Assembly: GCA_023136815.1 (NCBI GenBank)
Contig: JAGLQM010000023.1
Coordinates: forward strand, 1-10,085
Source: Thermoplasmata archaeon
GTDB lineage: Archaea > Thermoplasmatota > Thermoplasmata > SG8-5
Length of the DNA stretch: 10,085 nucleotides
Reading direction: 5' to 3'
Shown: one piece after another, positions 7,301 through 10,085 of the stretch
How the letters are laid out: every line of letters begins with the position of its first letter
Position numbering within the stretch: the stretch's first letter is position 1
Made by a program: the position numbers and the translations under genes
Notes under the pieces: model-generated
Database searches by the model: none
What the model was told of the DNA's origin: nothing
Seen by the model: the letters and a program-made list of their open reading frames with translations, nothing else

Positions 7301-8305
7301 GAATGTTCCCAGTTCTCCGTATAACCAGTCACCATCGTTTCCTGCTGTTGGATATAATCCGCTGGACTTTGTAACAACATAATCGTCATGGGCACTTCCT
7401 GCCAGGTTTGTAATTTCATCATGCATGGCATTGGCTACACCAATCAGCGCATCATTGTCCGGTGCCTGTTGATAGGCCCAGCCCCATGGATAAAGAATTA
7501 GCTGGCTGTAAGTGTGATATGAAACAGCATAAACAAAATCATGCTGTCTTGCAAAATCTCTCACTGCCTGGCTCTCTGGTTCAGAAAATGGTCCTGGACC
7601 TCCGTAGGTTTCATGGTCCATGCCAGAACTTGCACCAGATGCTCCCCAGAGGAATCCATAGTTCCTGTTCAGGTCCACGCCGTCCCCTATAGTGTCGAAT
7701 ACATCGTCGCCATCATTGTCTCTGGCATTTTTTCTCCAGCCATTGCCACCTGTTCCTGGATGATGATTGGCAGGGTCGTCGCCCAGAACATCACCGTCAA
7801 TTACCCTTCCGTCGGGGTTAATACATGGAAGTATCCAGACCTGACGATTGTTCACAATGTCTGTTACAGTGGCATTTGTTCCATAATTGTCAGTTAAAAA
7901 ATGAATTCCATAGAGTGCGATTTCTATTGTCAACCACTCTCTGGCATGATGGTTTGAATTGAAGTAAACTTCTGGTTCATCAGCTTCCTCTATTGCTGGA
8001 TTATCAGATATTTTAACGGCCCAGATGTCCCGGTCCTGCCAGGTTTTTCCTATGCTCTGGAGCGTCAGTATGTCTGGATGATCAATTGCTGCCTGGAATA
8101 GCTCGGTTTCCAGTTCTTCAAATGTATGGTAGATAGTATTCCCGGTCCAGGTTGGCCAGGGGTCGAATGCTTCTGTTGATGGAGATTCTATGCTATCCGG
8201 TTGGGATATTGGCTCCGCGTCTCCACCGCCAGCTATAATGAATCCTGATGTAATAATTAATAAGCTCAAAGTTGCTGACCACATTGTACTTGGAACCAAT
8301 TTCAT
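4334..8305 (-). CDS. Large secreted M14 zinc carboxypeptidase, multidomain
   Basis: This 1323-residue exported metallopeptidase resembles carboxypeptidase T. A signal peptide is seen at 1 to about 30 (Lys2, hydrophobic 9-25). The peptidase domain at about 55-385 has zinc ligands H120 and E123 (HARE) and H264, substrate-binding N213-R214 (DLNRNYG), Y318 and catalytic E340 (YCVEAFP). Beta-rich modules follow: about 400-500; a MAM/ConA-like module at 556-715 opening with DDDMESGMGNW; an NPG-linked module to 780; fibronectin III-like domains at 786-885 and 1065-1130 around another beta module; and a C-terminal region (1150-1323) with AGWNLVGYPT and YWVYV. No C-terminal membrane anchor is visible, so it is probably released or held by its modules. 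The upstream in-frame ATG at 8389 is rejected because AGGAG (8317-8313) lies 7 bases before the ATG at 8305 and the signal peptide starts there. The stop codon directly abuts the convergent regulator gene. It may degrade extracellular protein for scavenging (inference). Confidence 0.92.
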   Translation of the reverse strand: MKLVPSTMWSATLSLLIITSGFIIAGGGDAEPISQPDSIESPSTEAFDPWPTWTGNTIYHTFEELETELFQAAIDHPDILTLQSIGKTWQDRDIWAVKISDNPAIEEADEPEVYFNSNHHAREWLTIEIALYGIHFLTDNYGTNATVTDIVNNRQVWILPCINPDGRVIDGDVLGDDPANHHPGTGGNGWRKNARDNDGDDVFDTIGDGVDLNRNYGFLWGASGASSGMDHETYGGPGPFSEPESQAVRDFARQHDFVYAVSYHTYSQLILYPWGWAYQQAPDNDALIGVANAMHDEITNLAGSAHDDYVVTKSSGLYPTAGNDGDWLYGELGTFAYCVEAFPYYDWGSGGPENHPSIQAPYDIFHPDSYQVLPVCQDNLGAIILLCQAADNKFQFIDHVSSEPVEAEIRIEDASSDSITINITDDGQRADVFDLAHTTIPGWTISLDTTTMSLVRNETQSTILNITVPFGQAPGTYTIWVNTSSQTNSTCTDSSAITVIVPWPNDIEGSAIFPFTEMGDFPMSQYNIDGAVKNIGEAQVGTFNNELTISKIGVGSDVTLFDDDMESGMGNWVTMDHDLTYSSSSWQDVTSRSSSGTHSLWCGDGGVYTMDTCQSLMMAQPINLKGYTSATLEFMSFYYIQDYYDFLMVEASIDNGKSWDYVTRYDGLAPSWQLRSLDLADYLGSEEFQLRFRFTSDNDITSILFGFWLDDVIITAHNPGENIVYNQVIPTSGPMDVGVQETLSWNYDFTIPGTYKASLETLFPTDDNAANDVHDVMFIINGSRALPEFTGIQSLSNPGMGANMEITWGPALQINDPITYNVYRFDHSPSEVEVNSTAARWNGTTLSFLDSGTPGQTYYYVVRAVDDLAQEEYNMAIMSITPGLTVEHWSPAGMVTTETRFMRGVASEGSANGLTTYLLGNAQSTTSVRSSLTGNIGVVSTGFRAWVRNSAGTEAELTGGSAEAIVERSANGAGIQTTTWSCPQTSLSATDSVVIRIYQSLSTPPTNLKAEFTTEQLGASSLDAATWTMSYYTTRDNDYFWWGDTTYDSRIDGFAWSVASDPYAHNTLNWTGSSGVSYYNIYRSDTPTGPWTFLDSTALGTETYVDMNKGQEDSTYWWYEVRGVDGFGTEEIGVTEVKESEGLLHPIYHIDVSGYSTGDWAFISFPVVASGNIRTVLDDSNPDGDNGTFWDVAKWYNPQDAADPWKTYRVGAATNDLITIDNTMGVWLHLTASDGTLSTGMTGTYSAVPVNIDLYAGWNLVGYPTQVSELATDALFGTGATLVAEYVAGVPYISDEALGDVTMVEGEAYWVYVNTDTPWTVGA

Positions 8306-8312
8306 GCACAGT

Positions 8313-8317
8313 CTCCT
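8313..8317 (-). promoter_or_regulatory. Ribosome binding site deciding the M14 peptidase start
   Basis: AGGAG on the minus strand lies 7 bases before the ATG at 8305-8303. It moves the start 28 codons downstream of the longest open frame and places the signal peptide at the N-terminus. Confidence 0.8.
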
Positions 8318-8338
8318 GATACTGAACTTATATGTGGG

Positions 8339-8346
8339 ATTTAAAT
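8339..8346 (-). promoter_or_regulatory. Possible TATA box of the M14 peptidase gene
   Basis: ATTTAAAT is a good archaeal TATA core. It would start transcription near 8316-8320, barely including the Shine-Dalgarno. A minus-strand TATA-like tract further upstream, near 8390, is an alternative that would leave a longer leader. Confidence 0.3.
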
Positions 8347-8460
8347 GATAAGTCTTGTGCCTCTGTAGTATCCCAAAATACTTTAACACATGATTTTATT
8401 CCAAATATGCGTAAATTGAACAACAAGAGAATCAGCTGGATTATCTAGGAGATTGAGAAA

Positions 8461-8633
8461 GGTTCCAGCATGTCCTGGATAGCTCAGATTCAGGACAACT
8501 GGCTAACTGTGCTCTAGTTGTCCGCAGAATTGCTAGGAAAACGTATTTCAAGAGAACCCGAGCAATCAGAGTCAAATCTGGACGGGCTGTGCCCGGTCAG
8601 ATTTAAGAGGAGGGAAACGAAGTGAGCTTCCTC
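8461..8633 (+). ncRNA. Candidate structured RNA or element remnant of unknown kind
   Basis: Successive inverted repeats are present. (1) TGTCCTG (8471-8477) pairs with CAGGACA (8491-8497), extended by CCAG/CTGG (8465-8468, 8499-8502). (2) GGACAACT (8493-8500) pairs with AGTTGTCC (8516-8523) and competes with (1). (3) ATTGCT (8529-8534) pairs with AGCAAT (8561-8566). (4) AAATCTG plus CGGGC (8574-8580, 8583-8587) pairs with GCCCG plus CAGATTT (8591-8595, 8598-8604). (5) GAGGA (8607-8611) pairs with TCCTC (8629-8633). I do not recognise it as tRNA, SRP RNA or RNase P RNA. It could be an untranslated RNA, an RNA from a lost TnpB-type element, or the leader of something decayed. The strand is assumed from the TATA-like tract near 8394 and is not certain. 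Confidence 0.3.
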
Positions 8634-8732
8634 GTCAAACGATGGGACGGGGTATCATGACACAAGTTATTTATGGAAACTTTTGCATTCACTTAGCGAG
8701 GGAAGAATTTACGTCTGGCAACAGAAAATATT

Positions 8733-8742
8733 AAGTATATAT
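8733..8742 (+). promoter_or_regulatory. TATA box of the antitoxin-toxin operon
   Basis: AAGTATATAT lies about 26 bases before 8764, giving a short leader of about ten bases that carries the GTGATG ribosome binding site of the antitoxin gene. Confidence 0.5.
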
Positions 8743-8743
8743 C

Positions 8744-8757
8744 TCGTATATATACGA
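8744..8757. promoter_or_regulatory. Perfect 14-bp palindrome, probable toxin-antitoxin operator
   Basis: TCGTATATATACGA is a perfect palindrome between the TATA box and the antitoxin start. Antitoxins of type II systems usually repress their own operon through such sites, so this is the natural binding site for the antitoxin (inference). An alternative TATA core (TATATATA) lies inside it. Confidence 0.55.
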
Positions 8758-8773
8758 TATTGACGTGATGTAT

Positions 8774-9007
8774 ATGGTTAAAGCACAAATCGAGATAGGA
8801 CAAGGAACCAATCATATTTTGAACATAATTAAAGCGCAGTATGCCCTTCGTGATAAATCTGAAGCAATTGAAAAAGTAGTAGAAATTTATGCTGAAGAAA
8901 TGATGGAACCTGAACTAAGGCCAGATTACATCAAAAAGATTGAGAAAATCAAGAAAGAGAAGGGCATTAAAGTCAAGTCTTTTGCAGATAGATATGGGCT
9001 GAGTTAA
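8774..9007 (+). CDS. DUF2683-family antitoxin, partner of RelE toxin
   Basis: This 77-residue protein opens with a short ribbon-helix-helix-like segment (VKAQIEIG, then a helix KSEAIEKVVEIYAEE). It continues with a charged helix containing PELRPDYIKKIEKIKKEKGIKV and ends in YGLS. The P-E-L-R-P-x-Y block and the overall pattern match the archaeal DUF2683 family, whose genes precede RelE-type toxin genes. The open frame extends to GTG 8765 and ATG 8768, but GTGATG at 8765-8770 is itself a good Shine-Dalgarno three bases before ATG 8774, just as in feoA, so 8774 is chosen. The stop TAA (9005-9007) touches the toxin ATG at 9008, typical of coupled toxin-antitoxin pairs. The antitoxin is intact although its toxin gene is interrupted. 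Predicted role: bind and neutralise the toxin and repress the operon. Confidence 0.8.
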   Translation: MVKAQIEIGQGTNHILNIIKAQYALRDKSEAIEKVVEIYAEEMMEPELRPDYIKKIEKIKKEKGIKVKSFADRYGLS

Positions 9008-9059
9008 ATGCATATACTTGAAATCAAGCCTACTGCGGATAAGGCATTTAGTGAGGGCT

Positions 9060-9080
9060 CCCCAACCCTAAAGGGTGGGG
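9060..9080 (-). repeat. IS right-end hairpin with bulged T
   Basis: On the minus strand CCCC-ACCC, loop TTTA, GGGT-T-GGGG: 4 bp, an unpaired T on the 3' side, then 4 bp. The loop is plus 9069-9072 and the bulge is plus 9064. A weak outer pairing TGAGG/CCTCA (plus 9052-9056, 9084-9088) brings the cleavage end next to its presumed guide. This is the predicted TnpA binding site at the 3' end of the element. Confidence 0.85.
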
Positions 9081-9092
9081 CATCCTCACCAG

Positions 9093-9587
9093 TTAGCCGG
9101 TGAAGGAAAGTAGCGTAGTCTGAGGAGTTCTCTTGGGCATTGATTCAGTCTGGAGCCATGCACTGGGCTCTCTGATTCCATGGTGGTGCTTTGTCTGCGA
9201 TTCCTCAATATAATGTTTGATTGTTTCCTCATTTACTTCACTGATTGGTCGGTAAAATTTTCCACCAGACCAAAGGCGGCATCTATGAAATCCATCCAGT
9301 TCGGGGAAGAGCTTCCGAAGTTCATAGGAACTGCCGCCCTTCAAATATTGCATAACTTTTGCAATAGACTGGGAAGGGCGGATACTGATGAACAAATGAA
9401 CATGCTCTTCCATAATTTCCAATGATTTTAATTCGAAATTATGCCGCCTCGCAAGCGAAAAAAATATACGGTTCAACTGCATTCTTATGTCTGCCCTGCC
9501 AAACATCTTGAATCGCTTGTAGGGTGTAAGCACCACATGGTACTGGCTCTGGCCAACACCATGGCTATATGACCATTCGATTTTCAT
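9093..9587 (-). CDS. tnpA: Y1 (HUH) transposase TnpA of IS200/IS605 family
   Basis: This 164-residue single-strand DNA transposase has the HUH metal-binding motif H62-V63-H64 in EEHVHLFIS. The catalytic tyrosine is Y126 in IKHYIEESQ, with the partner Gln at 131, so all active-site residues are present. The core length is normal for IS200 transposases; the last 25 residues form a Pro/Thr-rich tail. The start ATG (9587-9585) is preceded by AGGAG (9600-9596) with an 8-base spacer. A stable hairpin (9600-9643) directly abuts that site and may hold translation down, as described for Salmonella IS200. The stop codon lies just inside the right end of the element. It interrupts the RelE toxin gene and is transcribed against the toxin-antitoxin operon. 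Confidence 0.95.
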   Translation of the reverse strand: MKIEWSYSHGVGQSQYHVVLTPYKRFKMFGRADIRMQLNRIFFSLARRHNFELKSLEIMEEHVHLFISIRPSQSIAKVMQYLKGGSSYELRKLFPELDGFHRCRLWSGGKFYRPISEVNEETIKHYIEESQTKHHHGIREPSAWLQTESMPKRTPQTTLLSFTG

Positions 9588-9599
9588 GGAAAATACTCC

Positions 9600-9643
9600 T
9601 GGCGGTTCCTAGTACGCTCTGCTGCCCGCAGGGCGCGCCGCCA
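9600..9643 (-). promoter_or_regulatory. 5' UTR hairpin next to the tnpA ribosome binding site
   Basis: On the plus strand TGGCGG (9600-9605) pairs with CCGCCA (9638-9643), CGC (9615-9617) with GCG (9635-9637), and GCCC (9624-9627) with GGGC (9631-9634). One side of the stem is continuous and G+C-rich. The stem's end base is the first A of the AGGAG site, so ribosome access to tnpA could be restricted. The analogy is to the 5' UTR stem of bacterial IS200; the function here is inferred. Confidence 0.5.
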
Positions 9644-9705
9644 ACCCTTTATTTTAATTCAAAACAATAAGTGTTATGCTTAGCTAGATGCTCAAAGCCC
9701 TGTAT

Positions 9706-9726
9706 CTGCAGACCTAAAGGTCGCAG
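9706..9726 (-). repeat. IS left-end hairpin with bulged T
   Basis: On the minus strand CTGC-GACC, loop TTTA, GGTC-T-GCAG: the same 4 bp + bulged T + 4 bp plan and the same loop as the right end, though the stem bases differ. The bulge is plus 9710. An outer 7-bp stem AAGCCCT/AGGGCTT (plus 9695-9701, 9731-9737) encloses it. It lies 21 bases from the deduced left end, close to the spacing in IS608. Confidence 0.85.
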
Positions 9727-9964
9727 GATTAGGGCTTACGTCTGTACTAAGCTGGCTAAGAAAGATAAAGAGCAATTAAAGCGAGTTAACGCAAAAATAA
9801 GCCAGATTCTTGAAAATCCTTATCATTTCAAGCCTTTGCGAAAGCCACAGGATGGATCTCGACGTGCTCATGTTGGTTCATTTGTGATTGTTTTTGAGAT
9901 ATATGAAGATAGCCAGACTGTTTCTATCTATGATTATGAACATCACAATAAAGTCTACAAATAA

Positions 9965-10085
9965 GTAAATTCGAACCGAGCCACCCGTTAACGTTAATTC
10001 ATTGACGCAAGGGACCCGGATGCCCCGCTCGTAGGTTTTCGTGGTGTTATTGACGCAAAAGGCAAGAAAATCAAGAGTTGCGAGC
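9965..10085 (+). other. Region after the toxin gene; open frame running off the window
   Basis: A frame opens after TAA at 9995-9997 and stays open to the window end. Its first codons read FIDARDPDAPLVGFRG and then VIDAKGKKIKSCE. It has no ATG, GTG or TTG start in frame and no ribosome binding site, so it may be the 5' part of an unrecognised gene, a gene remnant, or chance. The 10-base sequence ATTGACGCAA occurs twice (10001-10010 and 10049-10058), encoding IDA both times. Confidence 0.25.

Larger units (their letters stand above)
8306..8773. other. Intergenic region with structured stretch, no convincing gene
   Basis: This 468-base stretch lies between the peptidase gene and the antitoxin gene. 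It holds the peptidase promoter (8306 to about 8395), a chain of hairpins (8461-8633) and the antitoxin promoter and operator (8731-8770). The longest plus-strand open stretch (8537-8731, including an ATG at 8642) has no recognisable product and no Shine-Dalgarno. A 13-codon frame starting at 8408 is equally unsupported. G+C rises in the hairpin part compared with both flanks, which suggests RNA structure or a mobile-element remnant rather than plain spacer. Confidence 0.55.
9052..9747 (-). mobile_element. IS200-type insertion sequence (IS200/IS605 family), complete
   Basis: This element of about 696 bases has one gene, tnpA, on the minus strand and no tnpB. The edges come from rejoining the interrupted toxin frame; because of shared bases they could shift by one or two positions. 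There is no target duplication, as expected for single-strand Y1 transposition. In element orientation the left flank ends CTTA and the element's own 3' end is CTCA. TAAG (plus 9735-9738) and TGAG (plus 9085-9088) inside the ends are complementary to these, resembling the guide/cleavage-site pairs of IS608. Both ends carry a bulged hairpin of identical design. The ends and the transposase motifs all look intact, so the copy may still be mobile. Confidence 0.9.
9008..9964 (+). pseudogene. relE: RelE-family toxin gene, split by an IS200-type insertion
   Basis: The 5' part (9008-9051) encodes MHILEIKPTADKAF plus two bases of codon 15. The 3' part (9748-9964) resumes in the same frame with KLAKKDKEQ and ends YDYEHHNKVYK. 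Joining 9051 to 9748 gives an uninterrupted 86-residue protein of normal RelE length with codon 15 = AGT (Ser). RelE-fold landmarks include ILENPYHFKPLRKP and RRAHVGSFVIVFEI. Active relatives are ribosome-dependent mRNA interferases. As it stands, the first frame runs into the IS and stops at 9101-9103 (31 residues). The 3' part stays open back to a GTG at 9671, which would yield a 97-residue hybrid lacking the first RelE strand, with no Shine-Dalgarno. The toxin is therefore probably inactive, but could be restored by precise IS excision. Confidence 0.88.

Noticed and set aside
8306..8389. In-frame extension of the M14 peptidase to the ATG at 8389
   Set aside because: The extra 28 residues would bury the signal peptide. 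The ATG at 8305 has a well-placed AGGAG, and the TATA-like ATTTAAAT lies inside the extension.
8471..8523. tRNA-like reading because GATAGCTCAG resembles a D-arm
   Set aside because: No cloverleaf can be closed: there is no acceptor stem, no T-arm GTTCGA block and no anticodon stem at the right spacing.
8709..8717. TTACGTCTG shared with the IS left end (9736-9744), possibly a second IS end
   Set aside because: A 9-base match between segments of this size is expected by chance, and no bulged hairpin lies nearby.
8607..8730. RNase P or SRP RNA core
   Set aside because: Fragments such as GGGAAACGAAG and ACAGAAAA are vaguely similar, but the conserved blocks of either RNA are not found together or in order.
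8642..8734. 30-residue open frame starting at ATG 8642
   Set aside because: It has no Shine-Dalgarno and no recognisable protein features, and it is short enough to be chance.
9180..9425. 81-codon plus-strand frame opposite tnpA
   Set aside because: It is a shadow of the transposase coding sequence, without motif or start signal.

Overview
The window looks archaeal. Start codons sit about 25 bases behind TATA-like boxes. Other starts follow GTGATG or AGGAG ribosome binding sites that match the archaeal 16S rRNA tail. One antitoxin belongs to the archaeal DUF2683 family, and the iron-uptake operon carries a DtxR-type regulator and operator. A euryarchaeon, perhaps from the Thermoplasmatota side, fits the FeoB and the large secreted peptidase; this lineage is an impression from protein flavour only.

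Layout. Bases 1-89 are a divergent promoter region between an off-window minus-strand gene (start codon at 5-7) and nadE (90-953, ammonia-dependent NAD+ synthetase). A convergent gene for a small two-pass membrane protein with a PH-like domain follows (999-1532, minus). A 346-base intergenic stretch leads into the ferrous-iron operon feoA-feoB-dtxR-like (1879-4333). Two copies of a TTAGG-N4-CCTAA operator lie just before feoA. The operon encodes the transporter, its small accessory protein and very probably the repressor that reads intracellular Fe2+ and shuts the operon off. FeoB carries what looks like a five-residue deletion in its G1 (P-loop) motif.

The dtxR-like stop codon abuts the stop codon of a convergent gene for a 1323-residue secreted M14 zinc carboxypeptidase with several beta-sandwich domains (4334-8305, minus). 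About 470 bases without a convincing gene come next (8306-8773). They include a run of hairpins at 8461-8633, two of which compete for the same bases.

The right end holds a type II toxin-antitoxin locus: a DUF2683 antitoxin (8774-9007) followed directly by a RelE-family toxin gene. The toxin gene is split after codon 14 by a complete IS200-type element of about 696 bases (about 9052-9747) with an intact Y1 (HUH) transposase on the minus strand. Removing the element restores an 86-residue RelE frame exactly. Both element ends carry the same 4 bp + bulged T + 4 bp hairpin with a TTTA loop, as expected for substrates of single-strand TnpA transposases. Since this family can excise without a scar, the toxin may be reversibly switched off.

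I found no CRISPR array, tRNA or rRNA. The most interesting items are the toxin-splitting IS with fully readable ends, the FeoB G1 lesion, and the unexplained structured stretch at 8461-8633.
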